A stretch of 64,000 nucleotides of DNA from Planktotalea arctica (GTDB lineage Bacteria; Pseudomonadota; Alphaproteobacteria; Rhodobacterales; Rhodobacteraceae), in assembly GCF_002105285.1 (NCBI RefSeq), contig NZ_MUHR01000006.1, positions 248,001 through 312,000 of the forward strand. The letters run 5' to 3'. Shown here piece by piece: positions 1 to 9,150 of this stretch. Every line of letters starts with the position of its first letter. Within the stretch, counting starts at the first letter, position 1. The notes beneath the pieces are model-generated. The model was not told the origin of the DNA, searched no databases, and was given only the letters and a program-made list of their open reading frames with translations. A program made the position numbers and the translations under genes.

Positions 1-860
1 CCGATCAAGCCCTTTGCAAAGCCGCCAGGGCCAGGAATGCTCGGTGGCCCTGCCATCATGAAGTTGCCCGAGATTGACCTAACGATCAGCGGTGTGGCGA
101 TGATCATGCCGCCTGCGAGGAACATCATCATGAAGAAGGGCACCAGTGCGCCAATGTTACTTGCGCCGGAGGGATCGCCGAGTTCGGTCATGAGCGAGCG
201 CGACATGCCGACGACAGTGGAAAATACCCCGGCGATCACGAGCGGGTAGAGCGCGTAGGATACGGTGCTGGACAGCCAGCGGTGGAAATAGTCCTTGCTG
301 ATATCAAACAGCGAGAGCGCGATCATGATGGGGGCGATGCCGATCATGAAGGCCAGCATGATCTTTGCAAAGATCAGGACAAGGCCGCAGAGCGCACCGA
401 TCACGCCAAGGAGGAAAGCGCCGATCGCGCCGATGAGAGCCCCGGCCATCCAATGCATGTTATCGCCCGCCGCGTTTAGGTAATTACCAAACTCTTCGAT
501 CAGATCATCAAATGCACTGGCAAAATATCCAGCCCCAGCACCGCCGCCGCCAAGCCCTGCGACCATGCTACCTGCGAGCTGGTCTAGACCGTCGATGAGG
601 GCGCTTGCGACCGCGTTGAACTGGACCCAATTCATCGCAAACAGCGAGATGAGCATGAGTTTAAGGACGAACCAAAATGCGGTTCGTCCGTCCATGGATT
701 TGTACTGAAACACCATGTTGATGAAGACGCCGATCACAGCGAGCGTGGAGGCCACGGCAATGACGCCGCCTAGCTGACCGGCGACGTTGCCAAAAGTGGT
801 TTGGGCCGCGTCGTCCATAAAGTTGTCGGTTGTCTCAACCATCCAGGTGACGACGCCCAT
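1..860 (-). CDS. virB6: VirB6-like T4SS inner-membrane protein (partial, 3' end outside window)
   Basis: Polytopic membrane protein of the type IV secretion inner-membrane complex (VirB6/TrbL family), thought to form part of the substrate path. The visible 286 residues begin MGVVTWMVETTDNF and contain several long hydrophobic segments, including one near residues 30-50 and another around residues 140-165 rich in Leu/Ile/Ala/Gly, plus a Gly-rich stretch (GLGGGGAGAG) typical of the family. A strong AGGAG ribosome site lies 6 bases before the ATG at 860. It is the last visible gene of the virB operon, 9 bases after a DUF4177 gene. Its position after virB11 rather than between virB5 and virB8 is a local rearrangement. 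Confidence 0.82.
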   Translation of the reverse strand, partial: MGVVTWMVETTDNFMDDAAQTTFGNVAGQLGGVIAVASTLAVIGVFINMVFQYKSMDGRTAFWFVLKLMLISLFAMNWVQFNAVASALIDGLDQLAGSMVAGLGGGGAGAGYFASAFDDLIEEFGNYLNAAGDNMHWMAGALIGAIGAFLLGVIGALCGLVLIFAKIMLAFMIGIAPIMIALSLFDISKDYFHRWLSSTVSYALYPLVIAGVFSTVVGMSRSLMTELGDPSGASNIGALVPFFMMMFLAGGMIIATPLIVRSISGNFMMAGPPSIPGPGGFAKGLI

Positions 861-869
861 TGGGTGCTC

Positions 870-1061
870 CTATGCTTTCTCGGTCGGTTTGACACGCCAG
901 ATGTCGCGCTTCAGGAAGGCCTTCAGGATGTGTTCGCCGTCGAAATCCGGCACCACAGACACCAACTCCCAGCCGTCCTGACCGAGAGCGGTCAGCTGCG
1001 CTTCGATCTTCGGTGGCTTGGTCTTGGCGGTGTTGATCAGTTCAATCTTGTATTCAAACAT
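870..1061 (-). CDS. DUF4177-like small protein in the virB operon
   Basis: Short soluble protein of 63 residues starting MFEYKIELINTAK, with the pattern typical of DUF4177 proteins (an N-terminal beta strand, then LTALGQDGWELVSVVPDF). Function is unknown. An upstream in-frame ATG at 1130 would lie deep inside virB11 and adds a residue stretch unlike the family, so the ATG at 1061 is chosen; it overlaps the virB11 stop by 8 bases, which suggests translational coupling. Its placement between virB11 and virB6 suggests a secretion-related or hitchhiking role, but nothing in the sequence shows which. Confidence 0.7.
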   Translation of the reverse strand: MFEYKIELINTAKTKPPKIEAQLTALGQDGWELVSVVPDFDGEHILKAFLKRDIWRVKPTEKA

Positions 1062-2049
1062 GGGCTGTTTCCTTCGTTTGGGCCGGATCAATTGGCAGGT
1101 AAAATTCGGTGATGCCGCGCGCGCCTTCATGGCGACCGGCTTGAATGATCACATCGATGGACCGGGTGATGTAGTCGTTCATGTCTTGATAGGTCATGGG
1201 CACATCGGTTTTTAGGGCTGCAATGGCGAGACGCTGTACGGCAAGTTGTGGCGTTTCGGCGTGAAGCGTGGTGAGAGAGCCGCCATGGCCGGTGTTGATG
1301 GCCTCGAGGAAGGTCATGGCTTCTTTGCCGCGCACTTCGCCAAGGACAATGCGGTCCGGCCGCATCCGCAGGGTGGAGGTTAGCAGTACATCCGCGCTGC
1401 GCGTGGCTTCATCTCGGTCGGACATCAGAGTGACAACATTGGGCTGTGCTGGACGCAGCTCGGCGGCCTCTTCGATGGTGACGATACGCTCGTCGGTTGG
1501 CACAAATGAGAGGATTTTGCGCGCCGTGACGGTCTTGCCGGTCGAGGTGCCGCCGGACACGATCATGTTGAGCTTATGGGTGACGCAAAATTTGATTGCG
1601 GCATCGATGTTACCAGTTACCACGACATCGCGCAGTTCGGCGTTTCGCTTGCGCCGCGCACCTTCATTGCTGCGCTCTTTGCCGAAGAGATAGGACAGTT
1701 TGATCTGCTCCAGCGGCAAATCTGCGAAGAACCGCAAAGAAATCGCATAGCCGCCGTCAACGGCCGGGGGCTGGATGACTTGTGCGCGAATAGGGCGGTC
1801 GCGATAGGAGATGCTCACCGATACGATTGGCTTGATGCGGCTGAGAGTGGTGTTTGCAGCAGAGGCAATCTGGTTGCCAAGGTCTTTGATCTCATTCGGC
1901 GAGAGCTGTCGATTGACGGGCCGCATGAAGTGATCTCCCTGAAACTCCGCCCAAAGCGAACCATCAGGATTGATGCAAAGCTCAATCAGCTTTGGATCAC
2001 GCGCCTCGGGGATCTTGTCCAGCGAGCTTTGAAGATAGCTGGCGGCCAT
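1054..2049 (-). CDS. virB11: VirB11-family T4SS ATPase
   Basis: Hexameric traffic ATPase at the cytoplasmic face of the type IV secretion channel, which works with VirB4 in pilus assembly and substrate transfer. The 331 residues hold a Walker A motif GGTSTGKT at residues 166-173, an acidic Walker B-like region followed by LGEVRGKEAM, the His box GHGGSLTTLHA, and a C-terminal region of normal length. It starts 2 bases after virB10 ends, consistent with one operon. Length and motifs are complete, so the enzyme is probably functional. Confidence 0.95.
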   Translation of the reverse strand: MAASYLQSSLDKIPEARDPKLIELCINPDGSLWAEFQGDHFMRPVNRQLSPNEIKDLGNQIASAANTTLSRIKPIVSVSISYRDRPIRAQVIQPPAVDGGYAISLRFFADLPLEQIKLSYLFGKERSNEGARRKRNAELRDVVVTGNIDAAIKFCVTHKLNMIVSGGTSTGKTVTARKILSFVPTDERIVTIEEAAELRPAQPNVVTLMSDRDEATRSADVLLTSTLRMRPDRIVLGEVRGKEAMTFLEAINTGHGGSLTTLHAETPQLAVQRLAIAALKTDVPMTYQDMNDYITRSIDVIIQAGRHEGARGITEFYLPIDPAQTKETAHV

Positions 2050-2051
2050 GG

Positions 2052-3368
2052 TCAGAAGATCTCCAGATCACGGTCGACCATCACCGTGACGCGGGCACCT
2101 TGATCGACATAGATCACGGGCGAGACCGAGAGATATTCGCCGATCACGCTTTGCGCGCTGTCTTGGAAGTCTTCGCCTATGCCTTCGAGCACGTCCGAGG
2201 TGATTGCGTCTTCGGTGTTCTGCGCGGCGGCGGCAGGCAAGGCTCCGATCAGCGATATCAACGCAGCCGAGCCGAACCTCGTGCCAAAGCGGCTGTCGAC
2301 AAAACCGGTCGTGCCTGAGCGGCCCAGTTCATCGCCACCGAAAGCGCTGATTTCAACGGTTTGGTTGCTAGGGAGAATGATCCTGTCCCAGGCGATGGTT
2401 ACCCGCTGCTGTGCGATATCGAGGCCAGACTGATAACGTCCGATAAGGCGTGCTCCGCGTGGGATCAGGATCCGCGAGCCGTCATAGGCATGGACGTCCT
2501 CCGACACCATGGCCCGCACTTGACCGGCCAGCGAGCTGTCGATTGCGGTCTCCAAAACCGCTTGGATCATCGTGCCCTGAACAACTGTGTTGGATGGGTT
2601 CACGATCAGCTGTGCCTGCGTCACCTCGGCTGGTTCGGCTCCATTGCGGACAAACTCGGTGTCGCCATCAAGCCGTCGCTGCTGCGCAGCCGTCTCACTG
2701 CTCCCACCGCCAGTGCCACCAAAAGCGATAATCGGGCTGGCGATGCGGGCCTCTAATTCTTCAAGTTCCGCTTGCCGCCGCCGCTCTAGCTCCTGGAGGC
2801 GCAGCTCTTCGGCCGTGGGGCCAGTTGGTGCGGGCGAGCGCGGGGTTTCCAGACGCGCGAGTTCCAGGTCGTTCTGCAGCCGCTGGATCTGGCGCGCGCG
2901 TTCTTCCAGTTCTTCGCGCAAGGCGGCTTGGGTGATTGCTGCCTCGCTGCGCAGGGCATCGACCTCTGCGCTCAGGGTATCGAGCGCTTCAAAATCGATG
3001 GTTGGTGCCTCGGGTGCTGGCGCATTGCGCAATGCCGCGAGTTCGGTGCGCATCGCATCCATTTGCGCGCGCAGCTCTTCGGACTCTAGGTTGGGTTCTG
3101 GCTCCGATGGAGGCGGCGTTGTGTCGATCGGTGCAGGGCCGGGCTCAATAACGCCAAAGCCCGGTCCTGCCGCTTGAAACTCATCAGGCGAGGCGGTTTC
3201 AAGGGCTTCCTGTTCTGAGCCACCGGAGAAGAGCAGCAGTAGGCCGCTGAGGGAAACGATGCCCCCGATGGCGAGGGCAACAGTCAGTAATGACGGTCGT
3301 TTGAGAGCCTTTTGTGCAGTCCCTTCAATTGCTTCTAGCCGTTTCTTCAACTCAGCCGGTTCACTCAT
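2052..3368 (-). CDS. virB10: VirB10-family T4SS core-complex protein
   Basis: Scaffold that spans inner and outer membranes of the type IV secretion system and passes energy from the ATPases to the outer-membrane core. The 438-residue protein has a short cytoplasmic N terminus, one membrane segment (about residues 28-49), a Pro/Glu-rich and coiled-coil-like periplasmic stretch with many Glu/Arg/Leu residues (about 100-210), and the C-terminal TrbI/VirB10 beta-barrel domain (NPSNTVVQGTMIQAVLETAI onwards, ending near a RVTVMVDRDLEIF tail). It overlaps the end of virB9 by 8 bases. Confidence 0.95.
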   Translation of the reverse strand: MSEPAELKKRLEAIEGTAQKALKRPSLLTVALAIGGIVSLSGLLLLFSGGSEQEALETASPDEFQAAGPGFGVIEPGPAPIDTTPPPSEPEPNLESEELRAQMDAMRTELAALRNAPAPEAPTIDFEALDTLSAEVDALRSEAAITQAALREELEERARQIQRLQNDLELARLETPRSPAPTGPTAEELRLQELERRRQAELEELEARIASPIIAFGGTGGGSSETAAQQRRLDGDTEFVRNGAEPAEVTQAQLIVNPSNTVVQGTMIQAVLETAIDSSLAGQVRAMVSEDVHAYDGSRILIPRGARLIGRYQSGLDIAQQRVTIAWDRIILPSNQTVEISAFGGDELGRSGTTGFVDSRFGTRFGSAALISLIGALPAAAAQNTEDAITSDVLEGIGEDFQDSAQSVIGEYLSVSPVIYVDQGARVTVMVDRDLEIF

Positions 3369-4056
3369 TGTGATCTGCCTCGCTCATCTCCTGCACGCAG
3401 ATCTCATCCTCGCCGAGCCGTAGCACCCACCGATCGTTGACACCTGAAACGCGGATGACGCCGTCTGTCTGGGCAAGCGCATTCACGCTGCGTTCATTGC
3501 CCCCAGACCAACGAAAGATCGCGGGCAGCGGCGCGTTTGCGGCAAAACGGAAATAGGTGAATGTGCCGTCGTCCCAGATTTCGCGCGGCGTGATCTCTGA
3601 TCGCGCGCTGACCCCGTAAGCATGGTTTGCGGGCTCGCTTGCGGCAACTCGAGATTGCTGGGGAGCAGAATCTGGATAGGTGAAGCGGATGACATAGAAC
3701 GTCGGTGAGCTCGCCTCAGTGACGTTGAAATAATAACTGCGCCGATTGGTGTAGACGGTGATGTTGGTATGCGCGCCGCGCGAGACTGGCTTGATTGCAA
3801 AGGCCTGACCGCCGGGCACGCCGTCCAAAAGGAAGCCTTCGGTGTCGCCTGCGATGATCGAGCGGATGGTCTCGCCTTGGCCAAATTCGATGCTGGTGAC
3901 ATGGGTCAGGCTGGTGCTGATGCGATAGACTTGCCCATCCTGATAGGTGGCCAGTCGGACGCGGGCATCATAGGGGCCCTGTCGCGGCTGAGTTTCTGCA
4001 TGGGCGGTGCCAGCAAGCTGAAAGAGGACAGTGAAGATCAAGAACATGCGGGCCAT
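3361..4056 (-). CDS. virB9: VirB9-family T4SS core-complex protein
   Basis: Periplasmic protein that joins VirB7 and VirB10 in the outer-membrane ring of the secretion channel. The 231 residues include a signal peptide (MARMFLIFTVLFQLAGTAHA), an N-terminal domain with the TSIEFGQGETIRSI pattern and the characteristic GAHTNITVYTNRRSYYF motif, then a C-terminal domain starting around PREIWDDGTFTYFRF that in the family binds VirB7. It is 3 bases downstream of virB8 and overlaps virB10 by 8 bases. Confidence 0.95.
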   Translation of the reverse strand: MARMFLIFTVLFQLAGTAHAETQPRQGPYDARVRLATYQDGQVYRISTSLTHVTSIEFGQGETIRSIIAGDTEGFLLDGVPGGQAFAIKPVSRGAHTNITVYTNRRSYYFNVTEASSPTFYVIRFTYPDSAPQQSRVAASEPANHAYGVSARSEITPREIWDDGTFTYFRFAANAPLPAIFRWSGGNERSVNALAQTDGVIRVSGVNDRWVLRLGEDEICVQEMSEADHNE

Positions 4057-4059
4057 AGG

Positions 4060-4710
4060 TTACTCCAAACGATCCGAGCGGATCGCGTATTCAGTGACTG
4101 TGAAGCCGAAAGGGTTTTGCCAGACATCGTCGATCGACCGGCTGTTCTCGGGCTGAAACTCGAACATCAGCGTTGCAGTGAAGAGCCCGTTTTGATTGCC
4201 GCGAGGCGTGCTTAGCCGTTTACGCAGGCGCACCTGCGCGCGGTTTGCGCTGATATGGGTGATCGAGAGCACTTCGACCTCAAGCCGCGCATCTGTGCCG
4301 TAGCTGTCGGGTGGATATGCCTCATGGCCGCTGGTCCAGAGCGCACGCAGACCTGTTGCGGCGGCCCCATCCGACTGATCCAGGACCCGCCGCACGCGCA
4401 CGTCATTGTCGAGCTGATTATATGTCTCTCGACCGATGACATAGCGGTAGACCTGCGCCTCGATGATAGCGGGGCGTTCCGTGAGTGAGACTGCTTCGAC
4501 TGTGGCATTGGGGAGGGCCATGCCGGTTGCACTATCGAAGGGCACGATCATTGGCGGCGGGTCGACGTCAAACAGGGCAACGAGGGCAGCGGCCAGGCAA
4601 CCTGCCATGCCAAAGCCCATTCCTGTCAGACCTAGTTTTTGCCAAAGGAGCTCGCGGCGTCGCGCCCCATAGACAAGTTCTTCTTCGATGATTTCTGTTT
4701 CGCTGCTCAT
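4060..4710 (-). CDS. virB8: VirB8-family T4SS inner-membrane protein
   Basis: Assembly factor of the inner-membrane complex with a short cytoplasmic tail, one membrane helix and a periplasmic NTF2-like domain. The product from ATG 4710 has 216 residues: acidic N terminus (MSSETEIIEEELVYGARR), membrane segment near residues 30-50, then the VirB8 fold with RVRRVLDQSDG and a C-terminal NPFGFTVTEYAIR block typical of the family. A longer frame reaches 4791 but would overlap virB5 and lacks family character, so 4710 is preferred. It lies 4 bases after virB5. Confidence 0.93.
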   Translation of the reverse strand: MSSETEIIEEELVYGARRRELLWQKLGLTGMGFGMAGCLAAALVALFDVDPPPMIVPFDSATGMALPNATVEAVSLTERPAIIEAQVYRYVIGRETYNQLDNDVRVRRVLDQSDGAAATGLRALWTSGHEAYPPDSYGTDARLEVEVLSITHISANRAQVRLRKRLSTPRGNQNGLFTATLMFEFQPENSRSIDDVWQNPFGFTVTEYAIRSDRLE

Positions 4711-4714
4711 ATGG

Positions 4715-5494
4715 TCAGTCCACACGCAGGTCTGGCAGGGTGAAATCCATATAGCGGCGCTCTTCAGCCAGCGTGGCGGCATCGACAACACCGGATTGGC
4801 CCGCGCCCACGGTTTGAATGGCTTCCAACTCCCACATGCGTGTCATTGCAATGGCCAACTCGGCGGTGACGCGAGTGTTGTGATCTACGGCCTCCTTGAG
4901 CGTTTCCATGTCCGGGATCAGCGATACCAGTTGCTCGACCCGTTCAAGAGATTGCGCGGCTTCGTCATAGCTGTTCTCGGCCGCAGCTGACATCATCGCC
5001 CCGGTGCCTGCTTGGCTGGCAATCCGCTCAGCCCCCGGATTACCGCTGCTGGCCATGTCCGACAGGCTGTCTTGATCAAAGCCCGCGTCTTCCAATGCTT
5101 GTGTCATGCGGCCTTCCATTTGAGGGGCGGCATTGCCGATGAGACCGCTGAAATCGCCACTTTGGATTTGTCGGATGGTGCCAAGAAGATCGCCGAACTC
5201 TTGATCGAGAAGCCCGTCGAGATCGCCGCCCATGGCCATTTCGATGATGTCCGTCGCGCCGGTCAGGGCCGCGTAGGTTTCGTTCAACGTGTCGAGTTGC
5301 TGCTGCACCAGATCGAGCTGTTCGAGAAGCGTGTCGAGTTGGTCTGTCTGAATGCCGAAATCTTCGAGCATCTGCTGCAATTGGCGAATTTCCTGCGCAA
5401 TGTTGCGGGTGTCGATCGTCGGCACGCCTTGGGCGATTGCAGGCGAGACCGCGAGCATCGCGCATGTGATGAGGGCTGAGAAAAAGCGGATCAT
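4715..5494 (-). CDS. virB5: VirB5-like T4SS pilus-associated protein
   Basis: Exported protein of 259 residues with a signal peptide (about residues 1-21, cleaved after SPAIA), followed by a long Gln/Leu-rich helical region (residues 28-75) that predicts a coiled coil, then an Asp/Gly/Ser-rich middle and a helical C terminus. This composition and its place before virB8 fit VirB5/TrbJ proteins, which sit at the pilus tip and help attach to recipients. Sequence identity across the family is low, so the family call rests on architecture and position. It overlaps the preceding transglycosylase gene by 4 bases (ATGA). Confidence 0.8.
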   Translation of the reverse strand: MIRFFSALITCAMLAVSPAIAQGVPTIDTRNIAQEIRQLQQMLEDFGIQTDQLDTLLEQLDLVQQQLDTLNETYAALTGATDIIEMAMGGDLDGLLDQEFGDLLGTIRQIQSGDFSGLIGNAAPQMEGRMTQALEDAGFDQDSLSDMASSGNPGAERIASQAGTGAMMSAAAENSYDEAAQSLERVEQLVSLIPDMETLKEAVDHNTRVTAELAIAMTRMWELEAIQTVGAGQSGVVDAATLAEERRYMDFTLPDLRVD

Positions 5495-6639
5495 TGAAGT
5501 GCCTCCAGATCGAATTGCATGAAGTCTTGCTCACGGACTTGAGCGGCGGCCATGGCTAGCTCGGCAGCGCCAAGGGGGCGGGTATGAGCGGCTTTGAGGC
5601 GGGTACGAATTGCTACTAGGCGGGCCAGTTCGGCGCGTGCGTAAGTGTTAAGCGACATGGCGGCATGAATATCGTCCGTTTCGCCAATGCGAGTGATGAT
5701 GTCCTGCACGCGCAGGGCCGCTGAGCGTACGGAGACAATGGAATAATCGCCATAGATCCCCGCGCCATAGGAGGTGAGGCTCATGGTCGAATTTGCGAGC
5801 AGCACGGGATCGATGGTGCCAAGCGCATCAACGCCGCCAACGCGCGCGAGGTAAAGGTTATAGCGCTCTGGGATAACCTGAACGTAATGCTGGGTCTCTG
5901 CGAAGGGTGGCACTCCGCCGTAGCGCTGCACGTTTCCGGGCCCCGCGTTGTAGGCGGCCAGACCGTGAATGATGTTGCCATCAAACATGGCTAGCATCTG
6001 TGCCAGATAGCGCGCGCCGCCGTTGACCTGGATGTAGGGGTTTTCATAATAGGCGGGATAGATCCCGAGATCCTGTGCGGTGCCCGGCATGATCTGAGTG
6101 AGGCCGAACGCGCCAACGGGGGAGCGCGCGCCAATGGTGAAACGGCTTTCTTGCCAGATCAGCGCCTGCAACAGGCAACGCCATTGCTTGGGGGACAAGC
6201 CCGCCGCGCGCACACCGGACATATTGTGCGTTTCTATCGCAGCGCGAATGATTAGCTGTTCGATGGAGCCGGAGGCATCGCCAAACATCTGGGCAGCACC
6301 TGGGTTGGGATCGACCGGACCGTAGAGCGCACCTGCAGCACTTCCCGGTGAAGTGCCTGTTTCCAAACTGGCGACCAGAACACCCGAATTTCCACTGCCG
6401 AGCGTGGATGCATCAAGGATGTCCTCCAGCGCTTGCAGTTGTTCCTCTTCGAGCCGCTCTAGCGCGTCTTCTCTGGAAAGGCGGTCCTGCTGCAGCGCCA
6501 AATCCCGCGCGCCTTGGTTCAACACGCGTTCACGCTGCAAGAACATGCCTGCATCAAAGGTTGGCACGCCTTGCGCAAACGCCATGGGCGCTGCGAGCGA
6601 GATCAAGCCCGCAAGGATATGCGGGCAAAGGCTATTCAT
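5491..6639 (-). CDS. Second T4SS-linked lytic transglycosylase (SLT domain)
   Basis: Periplasmic muramidase-type enzyme expected to open the peptidoglycan for the secretion channel. The 382-residue product from ATG 6639 has a signal peptide, a coiled-coil-like Arg/Glu/Leu-rich stretch, then an SLT domain with catalytic Glu in IWQESRF, the SPVGAFGLTQIMP motif, and the AYNAGPGNVQRYGG motif, plus an extra C-terminal region of about 130 residues. It is separate from the virB1-like gene at 9716-10441, so this operon encodes two transglycosylases. A longer frame to 6699 would run through the lipoprotein gene and is rejected. Confidence 0.85.
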   Translation of the reverse strand: MNSLCPHILAGLISLAAPMAFAQGVPTFDAGMFLQRERVLNQGARDLALQQDRLSREDALERLEEEQLQALEDILDASTLGSGNSGVLVASLETGTSPGSAAGALYGPVDPNPGAAQMFGDASGSIEQLIIRAAIETHNMSGVRAAGLSPKQWRCLLQALIWQESRFTIGARSPVGAFGLTQIMPGTAQDLGIYPAYYENPYIQVNGGARYLAQMLAMFDGNIIHGLAAYNAGPGNVQRYGGVPPFAETQHYVQVIPERYNLYLARVGGVDALGTIDPVLLANSTMSLTSYGAGIYGDYSIVSVRSAALRVQDIITRIGETDDIHAAMSLNTYARAELARLVAIRTRLKAAHTRPLGAAELAMAAAQVREQDFMQFDLEALQ

Positions 6640-6790
6640 TAAGGTCGCCAATCGGTCCAAGCAGTTCGAAATTGCAATTACTGCGGCTGACCTCGGCAAA
6701 GGAGGTGAAACATTCTGCCTCAGAGGGCCGGTACTCCGCGCAGGCCGTGAGGGTCAGAAGGGTGAGTGTCATGACGAAAAGCTTGTGCAT
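6632..6790 (-). CDS. virB7: Small VirB7-like lipoprotein
   Basis: A 52-residue protein read directly from the sequence: start MHKLFVMTLTLL, then a lipobox ending LTAC with the acylated Cys at residue 17, and a short hydrophilic tail (AEYRPSEAECFTSF then ending LLGPIGDLNE). VirB7 proteins are tiny lipoproteins that anchor VirB9 in the outer membrane, and one is required in most VirB systems. Its ATG overlaps the virB4 stop (TGATG) and its end overlaps the start of the next gene by 8 bases. A second Cys at residue 26 could form the disulfide seen between VirB7 and VirB9 in some systems. The VirB7 role is inferred from size, lipobox and place. Confidence 0.72.
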   Translation of the reverse strand: MHKLFVMTLTLLTLTACAEYRPSEAECFTSFAEVSRSNCNFELLGPIGDLNE

Positions 6791-9150
6791 CAAATCTGTC
6801 TCCAAAAAACAGGGTTCTGGCGATAATCCGCGCCGACCAGCGCTTCGCCTTTTTCCATGCCGCCAAGGATCGTGAGATACGGACCAAGGGCGCTGAGGTC
6901 GGCATCGATCACGACCGAGCCTTGATCGTCGCGCACCAGCGCCAGACGGGAATTGCTGCCCGTTCCGAGCAGCACGCTGAGCTCTTTGTCAGTGAGTCCG
7001 AGCATTGCGTAATCACTGGCCGAAGCACGAATATTGGGAAGCAAGACTTGCGTAGGAACGGCCTCGACAATCGTTTTGCCTGTCCGGGTTTTTTCAAGCT
7101 GGCTGGCATATTGGGTCATCATAACGACGACTGCGTTCTGCTTGCGTGCGGTCACCAGCCAATTGCTGAGCCTGTCCGCAAAATACGGATTGTCGAGCGC
7201 TTTCCATGCTTCATCGATGATGATCAGCGTAGGTTTGCGATCTTCAATCACGCGTTCCACCCGCCGAAACAGATAGGACAGCACCGCCATACGTTCTTTC
7301 TCGCTTTCGCTGTCGAGAATGCCGGTTAGATCAAAGCCCACCACATCGCCCTCGAGCGAAAAGCTGTCTTCGAGGCTTTGCCCGAAGATCCAGCCGTAGC
7401 GCCCATCAGCCGTCCATTCCTGGATCCGCTCGAACATGTCTCCTTCATCGGCACCAGCCACGAAGAGAGAGGCCAGGTCTTGCCAGTTGCGCAGGGCTGC
7501 ATCGTTGGCACCGGCGTTCTGGCGCACCACCTCTTGAATGCGATTGATCTGGACCGGGCTCAGGGGCTTGTCTGTGCGGTGCAAAAGCGTGGCGAGCCAG
7601 TCAGAGAGCCAAGCTTGGCCGCGCCCATCAATTTCGGTGCGGAGCGGGTTGAGACCGGTTGCTTCTCCTGCCTTGATTGCGCTGTAGCGCCCGCCGTTTG
7701 CGCGCACCGCCATTTCCATACCCATACGATAATCAAACACAAACACCCGTGCTTCGCAGCGCCGGGCCTGGGTCATCAAGAATGCAGACAAGACCGATTT
7801 ACCTGAACCAGGACGGCCGAGGATCAAGGTATGACCACCGGTCGGTTCTTTGTCGGGCTGGCCAGTCTCGTGGTAGTTGAAGAGAAAGCCCGAGCGCTCT
7901 GGTGTCGGGAACAGGGTAATCGGTTTGCCCCAGGGCACTTTATGGCCAGGTTTGCCCAGCTGACTGCGATGAAGCGCTGCGAGGTCGGCAAAGTTTGTGT
8001 TTGTGATGGCAGCCTTTCGGCTGCGCATCTGCCCGTTGCCCGGATGTTGCGCGAAATAATGGGTGCGGGCGGCAAAACTTTCATTGACCAGATTGACGCC
8101 TTCACTGGCGGCGATATTGCGCACCTCGGCAGCGATGGTCTCCAACTTTTCTTCGGTTTCGGCAAAGACGGTGACAGTCATGTGATGATCACCAAAGCTG
8201 AGCCGCTTGGATTCTAGATCATCCAGCGCATCGACCAGTTCTTCGGCCAGTGAGATGGCCCCGTCATCACTAGCCTTCATTAGGCGTTGTTGCCGTTTGA
8301 TCCGGCTGGCCATGATGTTGCTGTTGATCGGCGCGAAGGAGTGGGTGACAACCATGTCGATGGGCAGATTGAGCTCATCGAACATGGTGCAGCTGGTTCT
8401 TGCAGGATAGGTCTTGATCGCGAAGCTGGTGCCGAACCGCGTGCCTGCCGTTCCGTCGTCCAGCTTGAAGCTTCGCCCCTGAAACGTGACCCGCGTGTTG
8501 GCCACATCCTCGGCAATTATACCAAGGCGCGATTTTGCGAAGAGTGGCCGTTCCTGACCTACGTTGAGTGCGCCAAGAAAGCCCAGCAGTTCGCCGCTTT
8601 CCGCCCCGAGCAGGCGCGGGTTCATCTCTGTAAACGACGACTGTAGGAACCCGACGACCTCGCTGAGCTTGCGCAATTGCTTAGCTGTCTGGTTTTTGAG
8701 CTGAGCGATCGAGTCTGAGCGTTTCAGGCGCAGCCGCGCGCCAGGGGGCGGACGCTTTAGAACCGTGAGCGTGAGTGTTTTGTCGCGCAGGCCTGCTTTC
8801 GCCATGGCCGCCTGCCACCGGTTATCGAGCGCCTGCGCAAATCCCCCGTCGGGCATCGGCGGCAGGGTGGTCTCGATCGCCTTTGAAACCTTGTGCACGT
8901 AAAAACTATATTCGGGCCCGATCTGCGCGATGATGGCAGCGAAGAGAGCCCGGATCTTCTCTAGGTGCGCGTCATCGCTGGTCATGCTGTTGACACCATC
9001 GAGGCGGATACACTGGAAAAGGGCATTGCCGCGCGTGCGGATCGTTATGTCATCCACGAGGCTGACATAGGGCAGCATGCTGGCCATGGGGCGTTCTTTG
9101 CGCGCCCAGTCTGGCAATATGGCAAGATCATCCGAAGGGTCACGCAGCAT
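6790..9150 (-). CDS. virB4: VirB4-family T4SS ATPase
   Basis: Large ATPase that powers pilus assembly and substrate transfer at the inner membrane. The 786 residues have the N-terminal CagE/TrbE/VirB domain, a Walker A motif GRPGSGKS at residues 445-452, a Walker B region LIIIDEAWKAL, and the downstream motif VVMMTQYASQLEKTRTG found in VirB4/TraC ATPases. Length is normal. It overlaps virB3 by 11 bases and is followed by the lipoprotein gene through a TGATG overlap. Confidence 0.96.
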   Translation of the reverse strand: MLRDPSDDLAILPDWARKERPMASMLPYVSLVDDITIRTRGNALFQCIRLDGVNSMTSDDAHLEKIRALFAAIIAQIGPEYSFYVHKVSKAIETTLPPMPDGGFAQALDNRWQAAMAKAGLRDKTLTLTVLKRPPPGARLRLKRSDSIAQLKNQTAKQLRKLSEVVGFLQSSFTEMNPRLLGAESGELLGFLGALNVGQERPLFAKSRLGIIAEDVANTRVTFQGRSFKLDDGTAGTRFGTSFAIKTYPARTSCTMFDELNLPIDMVVTHSFAPINSNIMASRIKRQQRLMKASDDGAISLAEELVDALDDLESKRLSFGDHHMTVTVFAETEEKLETIAAEVRNIAASEGVNLVNESFAARTHYFAQHPGNGQMRSRKAAITNTNFADLAALHRSQLGKPGHKVPWGKPITLFPTPERSGFLFNYHETGQPDKEPTGGHTLILGRPGSGKSVLSAFLMTQARRCEARVFVFDYRMGMEMAVRANGGRYSAIKAGEATGLNPLRTEIDGRGQAWLSDWLATLLHRTDKPLSPVQINRIQEVVRQNAGANDAALRNWQDLASLFVAGADEGDMFERIQEWTADGRYGWIFGQSLEDSFSLEGDVVGFDLTGILDSESEKERMAVLSYLFRRVERVIEDRKPTLIIIDEAWKALDNPYFADRLSNWLVTARKQNAVVVMMTQYASQLEKTRTGKTIVEAVPTQVLLPNIRASASDYAMLGLTDKELSVLLGTGSNSRLALVRDDQGSVVIDADLSALGPYLTILGGMEKGEALVGADYRQNPVFWRQI

